Made by a program: the position numbers and the translations under genes. The notes under the pieces are model-generated. The model was not told where the DNA came from. It made no database searches and worked only from the letters and a program-made list of their open reading frames with translations. Of a stretch of 64,000 nucleotides of DNA, positions 1 to 10,300 are shown one piece after another (positions within the stretch are counted from its first letter, which is position 1; every line of letters starts with the position of its first letter). The stretch is from Zerene cesonia (Eukaryota > Arthropoda > Insecta > Lepidoptera > Pieridae): positions 4,960,001-5,024,000 of the forward strand of contig NC_052130.1 in NCBI RefSeq assembly GCF_012273895.1, in the 5' to 3' direction.

Positions 1-329
1 GACATAATATGCACGGCATCATGCAGTTTGGTTTGTAACCCCCTGTTCTACTGTTTGATACGGGACTCAAACAATTTCTTGCAGAACTTGCTTTGTCAAT
101 ATAATTCTTTTTACACGTATAAAGTAAGTAGTAGGTTAGTGTCCTGTCCGTCGTATTCTGATGAACCAATTAATATTGAAAGCGTCTCATGGCTTTTATG
201 CATTGCAAGAACGGAAGGACCGTGAATATGTATATGTATATAACGTGTCATTGGATAGGTCGTAGAGGTTTATATTCACTACAAATCAGAGTATTTTTAA
301 CAAATGAAAATCGTATATTTTATTTGCAG
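1..329 (+). other. Intron upstream of first visible desaturase exon
   Basis: AT-rich with no recognisable coding segment. It ends in a good acceptor, so it is the 3' part of an intron whose upstream exon lies before the window. Confidence 0.6.
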
Positions 330-460
330 GCTTTGCATACTACACATTATCAGGGTTTGGCCTGACGGCGGGGATACATCGCTGCTGGTCTCATCGGGCA
401 TTCAAAGCGAAACTTCCTGTGAAAATACTTATGTTAATAGGATATGCTGCTTGCGGGCAG
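330..460 (+). CDS. Desaturase exon with histidine box 1
   Basis: Acceptor TTTATTTGCAG precedes 330. The exon starts with two bases of a split codon and encodes 43 residues from FAYYTLSGFGLTAG through HRCWSHRAFKAKLP to AACGQ. Donor GTGATT follows at 461. The HRxxxH iron-ligand box is intact. Confidence 0.93.
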
Positions 461-2380
461 GTGATTACAGGCTAATTTTCGTATAATCTCTTTTTGTTCT
501 ACCGTTATAGATATTATTTTAGGTATGTAATGATTATTTATAGTCTTTGCTGTGTTTAATCGTTCTATGGAAAATGCTAGCTATAACCCCGTAACTAATT
601 AGACGTAATATTTATGGTAGTTTATGAGATTGAAGTACTACGCAATATAATACCTTGAGCTTAATAATTATTATTTTCTACAAAAAGAGTCACCGATGTC
701 CCAGAGGAGGTCAAGGAGTGATAACAATTCCATGTCAAACACATAAAAAGAATCACGCGAATCGGTTGAAAGACCACCTTGTTGTCTAGACCAAAGTCGA
801 ATTCAAAACCGTCGTTAGAATATACACATTACTGAGTATCGCTCTTCAATACCCAAATCTCTTTAAGTAACATGAAATTTTATCTCGGGCATCTTGACCC
901 AATTATAGAGGCGTAATGACGACTGAGAATGAATTTATTCGTGTCTACTGCATCAAGCTCTTATGACGATATATATATTTTATAGATACCTATTTACAAT
1001 TGGGTGCGTGATCATCGAATTCATCACAAGATGACGGAAACAACCTCCGACCCCCACGACGCCACGCGCGGGTTCTTCTTCAGCCACGTGGGCTGGCTGC
1101 TGATGAAGAAGCATCCCCATGTTTTAGCAGCAGGAGCTAAACTGGATATGAGTGATATAACTAGTGATCCGTGGCTGGTGTATTTTGACAAGTAAGCTAT
1201 CGTTCTTTAGCATTGTTATAGTTCTTAATTATTGTTTATGTTGTAATAAGTTTCGTGTGTATTCCAAATGACGCTCCTAAACGAACAAAGTTACAATTAG
1301 ACTATATTTATTTGGTTTTGATTCTCGATAATTCCGTGGGTTTTCAACCGATTCTAAAATGGGCCCATATTAGAATCTATCTTGAGTGGTACTTTCCTTC
1401 AGGCACGTCGGTGACCTTTTTTGAAGAATATAATTGAAGTACTATCAAGTTCATTCTTTCAATACCTTTGATTATGATGTGGGTATAAACATTTTTTTAT
1501 TTTTTATATTTACCATGTTTCACTGTCAATTAATCAATCATAGGTAGGTATGAATGAATGAATGTATGTATGTAAGTGTCCTATAGATATATAGGTATTG
1601 TATATCCTAATATTTATGTGAAGATATGTACTAGGCAATTTATACTTTATGTACATAAAGGCTTATTTCTAAATATATTTCTAATAGAGAGCAACTGCCT
1701 CTCACTAGAAATATAATGTAGTAGATACTGGTAAATTATTTTGCTAGCATAAATATTTTAAAATAGTCGTAGCCTGTATGTGCATATTTGTTCCAGGCAC
1801 TTCACACTTATCAAAACTATATGGTGCTACGTAGTACCGACACTTCTACCAATGTGGTTCGCGGGAGAAACCTTCTCTGCAGCGATTGTTGTGACCATGA
1901 TCCGATTTATGTTAATTCTTCACGGAACGTGGTCTGTGAATAGCTTTGCCCATTTGTATGGTGCACGACCATATAACAAGTAAGTTTTATTAGGAAGTTA
2001 ACTATTTGCGTCAGTGACGTTGAAAAATGAATAAACCATTGCATGTATATAAATATGTATTAAAAAAATATTTATTTCATTGACTCTGTAAAATTAACAG
2101 ATTTCTATAAATACTTTTTTTTTTCAGAAACATCAAGGCAACGAACAACCACGGCGTCTCTTTGATAACCCTGGGCGAAGGGGCCCATAACTTCCACCAC
2201 ACCTTCCCTTGGGACTATAAATCCACTGAGAATACTTTATTTAGCTTCACTACAATAATATTGAACGTGTTTGCGTGGTTAGGTCTAGTTTATGATGCGA
2301 AAGTGGCATCTGCATCCCTCATTAAAAAGACATGTGACAGACTCGGCGAAAGATCGAGCCGAAAACTGCTCACCTCTTAG
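330..2380 (+). CDS. Acyl-CoA desaturase, C-terminal four exons (5' end outside window)
   Basis: Four exons (330-460, 986-1191, 1797-1979, 2128-2380) splice in frame into 256 residues ending in TAG. The family is the ER membrane di-iron acyl-CoA desaturases, which put a double bond into fatty acyl-CoA using O2 and electrons from cytochrome b5. All three histidine boxes are visible: HRCWSH in exon 1, HRIHH in WVRDHRIHHK of exon 2, and HNFHH in LGEGAHNFHHTFPWDY of exon 4. RGFFFSHVGWLLMKKHP in exon 2 is also a family signature. Exon 3 holds the second hydrophobic hairpin and NSFAHLYGARPYNK, where most Delta9 enzymes have N-S-A-A-H-x-W-G. The N-terminal ~90-100 residues, with the first membrane hairpin, lie before position 1. 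No frameshift or stop is seen, so the gene looks functional. Regiospecificity (Delta9, Delta11 or other) cannot be read from this part. Confidence 0.95.
461..985 (+). other. Desaturase intron
   Basis: Bounded by GTGATT and TATAG. No repeat or second ORF recognised. The next two introns (1192-1796 and 1980-2127) are equally plain, apart from a short ATGT-rich tract near 1552-1576. Confidence 0.8.
986..1191 (+). CDS. Desaturase exon with histidine box 2
   Basis: Acceptor TTTTATAG, donor GTAAGC; enters in phase 0 and leaves in phase 2. It begins IPIYNWVRDHRIHHK and continues through TSDPHDATRGFFFSHVGW, the best-conserved stretch of insect acyl-CoA desaturases. The usual D-A-D-P-H reads T-S-D-P-H here. 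Confidence 0.94.
1797..1979 (+). CDS. Desaturase exon with second membrane hairpin
   Basis: Acceptor TTCCAG, donor GTAAGT. It encodes HFTLIKTIWCYVVPTLLPMW and a second hydrophobic stretch. It ends in HGTWSVNSFAHLYGARPYNK, which holds a further conserved His (NSFAH) thought to help hold the di-iron centre in this family. Confidence 0.93.
2128..2380 (+). CDS. Desaturase last coding exon, histidine box 3 and stop
   Basis: The acceptor is a run of T then CAG at 2125-2127. It encodes 83 residues: LGEGAHNFHHTFPWDYKSTE gives the HxxHH box, then a hydrophobic segment and a basic tail ending RKLLTS, then TAG at 2378-2380. Confidence 0.94.
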
Positions 2381-2509
2381 TTACTATTAATATTTATTGT
2401 TGTTAAAATATATAATAATGTTAAAACACACCAACTTATTGATGTATTTTTAATATTAAAAAAAAATCACATCACATACAGCTCGGTGAAAGCGTAGCAT
2501 ATAATATAT
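2381..2509 (+). other. Desaturase 3' UTR
   Basis: AT-rich sequence after the stop. The only near-canonical poly(A) signal is ATTAAA at 2455-2460. No AATAAA is seen before the gap, so the true 3' end may lie inside it. Confidence 0.55.
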
Positions 2510-3509
2510 NNNNNNNNNNNNNNNNNNNNNNNNNNNNNNNNNNNNNNNNNNNNNNNNNNNNNNNNNNNNNNNNNNNNNNNNNNNNNNNNNNNNNNNNNNN
2601 NNNNNNNNNNNNNNNNNNNNNNNNNNNNNNNNNNNNNNNNNNNNNNNNNNNNNNNNNNNNNNNNNNNNNNNNNNNNNNNNNNNNNNNNNNNNNNNNNNNN
2701 NNNNNNNNNNNNNNNNNNNNNNNNNNNNNNNNNNNNNNNNNNNNNNNNNNNNNNNNNNNNNNNNNNNNNNNNNNNNNNNNNNNNNNNNNNNNNNNNNNNN
2801 NNNNNNNNNNNNNNNNNNNNNNNNNNNNNNNNNNNNNNNNNNNNNNNNNNNNNNNNNNNNNNNNNNNNNNNNNNNNNNNNNNNNNNNNNNNNNNNNNNNN
2901 NNNNNNNNNNNNNNNNNNNNNNNNNNNNNNNNNNNNNNNNNNNNNNNNNNNNNNNNNNNNNNNNNNNNNNNNNNNNNNNNNNNNNNNNNNNNNNNNNNNN
3001 NNNNNNNNNNNNNNNNNNNNNNNNNNNNNNNNNNNNNNNNNNNNNNNNNNNNNNNNNNNNNNNNNNNNNNNNNNNNNNNNNNNNNNNNNNNNNNNNNNNN
3101 NNNNNNNNNNNNNNNNNNNNNNNNNNNNNNNNNNNNNNNNNNNNNNNNNNNNNNNNNNNNNNNNNNNNNNNNNNNNNNNNNNNNNNNNNNNNNNNNNNNN
3201 NNNNNNNNNNNNNNNNNNNNNNNNNNNNNNNNNNNNNNNNNNNNNNNNNNNNNNNNNNNNNNNNNNNNNNNNNNNNNNNNNNNNNNNNNNNNNNNNNNNN
3301 NNNNNNNNNNNNNNNNNNNNNNNNNNNNNNNNNNNNNNNNNNNNNNNNNNNNNNNNNNNNNNNNNNNNNNNNNNNNNNNNNNNNNNNNNNNNNNNNNNNN
3401 NNNNNNNNNNNNNNNNNNNNNNNNNNNNNNNNNNNNNNNNNNNNNNNNNNNNNNNNNNNNNNNNNNNNNNNNNNNNNNNNNNNNNNNNNNNNNNNNNNNN
3501 NNNNNNNNN
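2510..3509. other. Assembly gap, 1000 N
   Basis: Exactly 1000 N, a placeholder length; the real size is unknown. Reading frames that run across it are artefacts. Confidence 0.99.
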
Positions 3510-3772
3510 ATGACAGATTCGAAATTCAAATGTAATATTTTTTTATAATTAAGTGTAACAGTATTTATGGCCAGACTAAGTATGTTCTTAGGGGATTTGT
3601 TTTACAACGCTTTAAATGTTGATTGGTATTATTCTAGAAGTAATTATGGAAAACACCAGTTTTCACTGTTTTTACTTGTTGCGATATTTGGGAGTGAATA
3701 ATATAAGGTAGTTTTGTGTGCTGTGAGACTATATAGAAATCATCATTTTATAATAATATAGGTATATAATAT

Positions 3773-3810
3773 ATTCGAATGATTTCATGTCTAGTTGAAA
3801 TCATTCGAAT
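3773..3810. repeat. Perfect 15-bp inverted repeat with 8-nt loop
   Basis: ATTCGAATGATTTCA (3773-3787) is the exact reverse complement of TGAAATCATTCGAAT (3796-3810). The loop is TGTCTAGT. Function unknown; it could be a foldback remnant or an RNA hairpin. Confidence 0.85.
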
Positions 3811-5395
3811 GTCTGAAATGGTTTTGATAAGGTTTTATTTATAGTGTTTATTAAACATTATCTTAAATATATTTAGTTTCATTTATTCATTTGAGAATGT
3901 TATATGTAGATTATTTTTCAATTACTGGGTAATAAAGGTGTGCAATTAATGAAAGTAAAAATGGACTAGTCTCTCATTTTTTAACACGCTTATATTTGTA
4001 TATAGCACTGTATACTTGTATGTAAACGATTTCTAGTTGAGGCGTAATTATGACACACTTTATATAGACATACTGAATTGAAACTTTGTACACTTGTCCG
4101 TGACAATACAATAATTTTATGAATTTATCTTTTTATCCTGATTAAGATCGCCAGGATTTAAAAATTACCTTACGATTACTTTGTATGAGAGCAAGTGCGA
4201 TAATTTAGCGAATTCCTTGACAGTTAAACAGTGGGTCTGTTATTCTGTTAGAATGTATAGGTGTTTGTTATTTTTTGTGTGATAACCACTGAACGTTTTT
4301 TGACGCAATTGACGTAGCTTATTCAGTATAACATATACGCCATGAAAATACTTGCTTTTGCCCACGGGTTCGCCGGCGAATAAGACCACGCCACAAAGCT
4401 CGAAATATAAATACTTCAAATCATTAGCACAAGCTTAACATATACATATATCTTAAAATATTACAGGTAAGATAATATTTTTCTTCTTTAAGAAAAAGGG
4501 AAGAATAGAATAGAAAAAAAAGTCGCGAATTAATTTTTGATAGATTAGATTTTTAAACATTAATTGTTTTGATACAGATTTTATCACATACCAGGAAAAA
4601 ATAAAACAACACAAGCTTGGAAATGCAATTTAATTACTTTAAAAGCATAGTCTTTACATCAAAGTCACTGATAGTATTCACAGACATCTACACTGAATAA
4701 CAGACACCGATGCGTTCACGTTTACGTTTCAACTTTTCTTCGTAGTCTCTTACAGTGTTTTGTCTCCTTCACTCTCAAGTATTGGTCAAAAGGCAGACAG
4801 AGACAGAACACATCCATTTGTTCACAATGGTTCATGGAAAGCTCGCTATTCATACAAACTAGACAAGCCGTATTAATTTAGAAAAAGTTATACAATATTA
4901 ACGATAAAGAGTTATACAATCTCTAAGCTCTAAAATATAAATTTAAATTGGATTCCTTTGACATTGTCTAACGAATATCTGCTTAGTATCATAGTTGTTG
5001 AATGCTTTTTCAGAAACGAATTTCCGAAGGGAAAACATCTTACTTAACGCTTCTGTATCGGAAAATCATTTCCGAAAATCGGCACAGAACGCAAAACTAT
5101 ACCCAGTGGCGTGACGACGATGCAAGTCGGACAAATGGTAACGAATTAGGCATTTCAAATTGTATGTATGTATCTATCTATACTTACACTATATCACTTA
5201 TACTATAGAATATAACGCACAAGCCGTATGAAAAAATACTAAATTTCCCTTTACACACATATATTGCAACCAAAATAATATCTGGCTAGAATAAAATTAA
5301 AAACAACGACGTAATTACGCGAACGACTCACATGCAACACACATACGCACACGCACGCACACACGCGCGATAGGAACGAGTACACGTCGCCCTTA

Positions 5396-5474
5396 ACGCA
5401 CACACGCGCAAGCTTACACGCACACACGCCCAAGCTTACACGCACACACGTGCAAGCTTACACGCACACAAACG
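5396..5474. repeat. 22-bp minisatellite, about 3.5 copies
   Basis: Units of the form CACGCACACACGCCCAAGCTTA recur at 5395-5416, 5417-5438 and 5439-5460, with a partial unit to 5474. They differ only in a central dinucleotide (GC, CC, TG). A further CACG-rich stretch lies just upstream at 5338-5370. Confidence 0.85.
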
Positions 5475-7255
5475 CTGCGTGAATTGAAGGTGTGGAAAGA
5501 GCCAATTAATACAAACAAACGACAATCATAACGACAATAATAAGTCGTTGAAAATATGCAAACAGTGGATGTTTTATTTTTGATGTGTTCCTTTTTTTTA
5601 TCAAAGAAACAACACTGACCTTGTTTTGCGGAAAACATTATGAGACTTGACATCGTTTAGCAGTTTGTTTATACTGTTAAACTTTTACAATAACTATATG
5701 TATATTACTTTGTAAACGTTTATTATTTGTCTAATTTCTCACTCTTTATTTCTTTGTTTTAATTTGCTCTTTATACCGCCAAAATATGAGCGTTAAGGGC
5801 CATCTCACACAACCCACACATCGACAAATTAGCTGCCAGTTACGCCCACATATATACACCCATACGCAATGTTCCCGCACCGCTACATAGCTACCTAACG
5901 CAAAAATATGATAATCTTACATATATATAATATAATATATTATCTATATATTTGGTTCTCACTAAAGTAAACGTGTCGCTCGCACTGTATACTTAGCTAT
6001 ACATTCATACAAGGCATCGATGTATATTATATATTATTATGTTACTTCGTAACTAGAATCGACCTCTCGGCTTGCAATTGCAGTTCAATTAAGGCGGAAA
6101 TAAATTCGGAACATAAAATCATCCCACAAAAACAAAAAAAAAGAAACTATTTCGTGCAATAAATATTATTTCATAAAGATCATGTAATTCAGAAACAGAT
6201 ACCGATGAAAAATTTGAAACTAAAACGAAAACAAACTGTTCAATTTTGTTATATTCTTGTCCCAAACGAACGAAAATTGAGGTCACCGAGGTGAAAACGT
6301 GGCAAGCCGATCCGTCGAGAATGTTCTATGAACCGTTACACCAAGTCAATCACACATCACGCATTATTATGTGAAATTTATTATAATATCATCAATATAT
6401 TACTATGATTAAAACTATCATAAATTAAATAGAACCACGCTACGTCTTAAAAAGTCATAGGATAAAATTACGCGTAACAAATTGCCAACATAAAAAATGT
6501 AAATTAAATAAAATCATCACAACTGTGTTTGTGACGGGAGACATGAAGTAACAATTATAAAGTTTTTTCTATAAATCGCTATATATTTTAATTATCCCGA
6601 GATGAATCGAGGGCAGTAGTTGTAGATTGAACTTTGCCCCGCACTAAGTCAATGACATTATAAAATTGCAAACGATTCGTTTCTCTTACGGACATTTAAA
6701 TTCGGACACAACTTATATGTCACGTCAAAGTACGAGTTTCCGTAAGAAAAATGAATTATTTTCATTTTAGGGACCGGACATAAATATCTAACGCCTGATA
6801 TAATTGCACTATCGATACTTGTATATCAACAAGTTTTTTTACATTTTTAATTTTAAAAACGTTACAAAACTCTACAATTACTATAATGTAATTTGAACAC
6901 TCCACTTTAGAAATACATATTTTTTTTTGTAATATCCATCGCAAAGGAACCATCTTAATAAAAAAAAGTACTATTTTGTTGATACCAAAAAAAAATCTTC
7001 AGATCAATCAAATACTCGGTTTCAAGATTTGAGTTTTTTCTCTTATCGTCAATTTTAATTAAATCCAATTAAAACGCTCCTGCTCGATCAAAGAACCACG
7101 AATTTAAGAATAATATTCATAAAGTCGTCATTATTCATTTCTTATGTTTCGTATATTCATTCCATTCCCAAATTTCCCAAACACAAAACCAATTTACGAG
7201 TCGAAACGACAGTGCAATTACAGCAAAGGTCCGTGCGCCGCGCAGCGCAGCGCGC

Positions 7256-7369
7256 TCAGAAGAGTCTGGCGCGGCGCTTGAGCTCGTTGCGGCGCCACTG
7301 CGGCAGGCGGTAGAACTCCGCGCGCGAGAACTGCAGGATCGCCTCGAACTCCGCGTCCGACAGGTGGCG
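7256..7369 (-). CDS. Unc-115: Unc-115 last exon: villin headpiece core and stop
   Basis: Acceptor TTGGTTCCAG. It encodes RHLSDAEFEAILQFSRAEFY, then RLPQWRRNELKRRARLF and TGA at 7258-7256. LPxWRRNxLKxxAxLF is the F-actin-binding C-terminal helix of the headpiece, with the central Trp and basic patch kept. Confidence 0.95.
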   Translation of the reverse strand, partial: RHLSDAEFEAILQFSRAEFYRLPQWRRNELKRRARLF

Positions 7370-10300
7370 CTGGAACCAATTGCGCGGTTGCGTCACATAG
7401 GGCTTTGTTACAGGTTTCGTGGTGCATATGTGAGGAAGTATGAAGCATTTTAAATGTCATTAATATTATGGATTTTGAGAGTTTATATGTGAAGCTGTTA
7501 ACTTTTATATATTGTCGATTATTATAATTATTTTTATGTGACTGTAGGTTAGTCCATCTTTATCACTTCATGTAAATATTTACGTGCGTGTGTTTATGCG
7601 TGTGCGTGCGTTAATGCGTACGTGTGCGTTATTTGCGTTGGCATGATATCCGTGTGTGCGTACACTCACCTCCAGGTTGAGCCGGTCGACGTCGGGCGGC
7701 AGGCGGTAGTTGGTGATGAGCAGCAGGTGGTAGGGGTAGAGCTTGGCGGGCTCGTGCACGAGGTGCGAGGTGGCCATGTTGGGCAGCGAGCGGCGCACGG
7801 CGCCCGCGCGCGAGCCCGCCGCGCCGCCGCCCGCCGCGCCGCGCACCAGCGCGCCGCCCTCCGCCGTCTGCAACCGGACCGACACCTCAGCTATCGCTCA
7901 TTTATAATATTATCGCTCGTTTTACCCGCGTGTTGCCTATGTGTTATAACATTTGTCCAGCTATCTACGTACCAAACTTCATTGCAATCGGTTATAATAT
8001 TATTGTGTCTAACACACCGTCCATCGACGTCTAGGGCGATAGAAAAGTTAATAATTAGGTGACAGATAATGGGGTAATAGGCTATAGCTAATAAACTGTG
8101 GTCTGAGGGAAAAGCACACATGAGATAACCAGACATATATGCATAAATTACAAAAGGAAAAATAAACGAGGAAGATATACATTCTCGCCAAATGCAAAAA
8201 ATATCCATAAAATATTTAGAATTTATAAAATATAACAGCTTACCACAGCACTCCTATCCACGTCTGTTATGGAGCCGGCAGATACTGAAAAAGAAAAATG
8301 TATTAATTGTACTATAATATAAAAATTATCAACGTATAAATGTCCGTAGCTAATTTATGTTTCTATTAATTTAAAGAATACGGAACAGACCAAAACTATT
8401 CAAATAGAAAATAAATCGTAAGTAATTAAAACTTTTCAATTGTAAATGAGCCCTAAAATTAGGAGTTGGAAATAAAATCCCATAAATTCAATGAATTAAG
8501 CCAATTTACAAGAGATTACATTGAATCGCCTTGATCAACGCACAGAAGAAATATAAAAAAAAGACCTTAAAGCTAAGCATGATGTGAGTAAGCCTGCGCC
8601 GCACTTGTTTTAAATCGATCGATGAAAATACAGGAGGGGGGAGAGCGTGTAATGCTTCAAACTATTCAATGGAAACACTATTTATAATACGTATTCTTTT
8701 ATAGACATTTTGATACCTTGTTGGTAAAGTTCCATCGTAATATAATAATATATTTTTTATTTATCTGAGAGACATAATACTCATGAATAATATTGTTTTT
8801 AATTTGATTACTTTGATATTAATTATTAGTAATTTCTCAATGCACAACAACGGTTTTAATTAAACAAATTACAAAAGAAATGTACTTCGAATAAATGGAA
8901 GATATTCAATCGTCTAAATTTATTATTGTATCACTAAACTTTTATTAATGATTATACTATTTAAAATTGTTATAATAACCAAGAAAAGGTTCCGACCCGG
9001 CATCGTAGCGTATGACATGCCATGATAATATATATAAATAAAACATCACCAACAAGACACCACAATAATTAAATTGGCCAGAATCAAAAAATTACAAAAA
9101 TTGATACAAAAGCATGATAATTGAGCTGAGGATTCTGAAGCCATGTATCATGTGCTCGCTTGCAAATGGAGGTATTCTTTATTTTAAGGGGGTTAAGGTT
9201 CAAAATGTATTACGTATATGAAAGCGAGGCGCACGCGTTACTTACTGCACAGGTCCGTCCGCACTGCGCATGTAACACACGGAATGTACCATCAAAAACT
9301 ATGTACAGTCGGCAAAAGAGGAGCATGATTCCGACTTGATGACAGACGTCACTATAAATACTCCTTTTTAGTACATTTTTATACAAAATACTAACTTAAC
9401 CTGAACATAATATATACCATTAAATCAATATTATATATTATTTATTTACCTAAGCTATCATTATAAATTATTAATACACACCGCAGTAGTTTCTGTCAAA
9501 AAACATCATTACAAAATTCGTTGCTGACCATACACGATGACAATCACTTTTTTTTGTAATCCTATGAATACTATCCTACCTTACAGACAATAACAAATTT
9601 TAGATTCTTAATCTAATGCAGACTTTAGTATTACTATTATTTTTTTAAGCAATTTAATTTTTTTTTTAATAAACAGAACCAGACTTTTATGCATACCATA
9701 CTAAAACAAGATTTCACTTCTTTGAAATAAACACTGTATTTAAATCATCACTTACTGTCTGACTTGCCGCTACTGAAGTCGGTGCTGTGTGTTTTGTCTC
9801 CTAGGCCACTGAATGTGAAGTCACCCTGAAAAATATAATATTTATATGTAAGTTTTTTTTTAATTCGAAAAGGAAAAAGATATTAAAGTAAGAGTAAAAA
9901 GGAGAATTGTAATTTTTCAACGAGCACACTACAACGTAGCGTGTTTTTATTTAATGTTATGTTTTGTTTATACTTTTACTCGATTAGATAAAAACTTTTG
10001 TTGACGGAAAGTTATTACAAAAACTACGTACCAAATTCAGCTGAGTCTCTGGGATAGTTGGACACAATAAAATTTTGTTATTCTAGTAGAGCTGAATTTT
10101 TTTCATGTACTTCACCTGTTTCCGCATACATTGAACCTATATTACTTACATATTATTTGCTATTTTAAGCAGTTTTTTTTTTTGTCAAGTCTTTTTTTTT
10201 TTCAAATATCAATCAAATATTACACACTTTTCAACGGTTCAACAGCTTTGAGACATCAGTACTATCTTCTAACTTTTTAAATGACACAAAAGAAAACTAC

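Larger units (their letters stand above)
3510..7255. other. Intergenic region between convergent genes, includes Unc-115 3' UTR
   Basis: AT-rich and without a supportable ORF. The part nearest 7255 is the Unc-115 3' UTR on the minus strand. A minus-strand AATAAA (TTTATT on plus at 6377-6382) would give a UTR of ~0.9 kb, but other TTTATT sites exist near 5572, 5719 and 5746, so the 3' end is undecided. Also present are a perfect hairpin at 3773-3810 and a 22-bp tandem repeat at 5396-5474. Confidence 0.5.
7370..9755 (-). other. Unc-115 introns between the last four exons
   Basis: Three introns (7370-7669, 7868-8243, 8285-9755), AT-rich. A decayed copy of the TAGCTGCGCC element family is visible at about 7915-8005 (TTTACCCGCGTGTTGCC and ACCAAACTTCATTGCAATCG). 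Nothing else is recognised. Confidence 0.7.

Noticed and set aside
2456..3529. 357-codon minus-strand frame
   Set aside because: It spans the 1000-N gap.
7622..8062. 146-codon plus-strand frame
   Set aside because: Antisense shadow of the GC-rich Unc-115 exon at 7670-7867.
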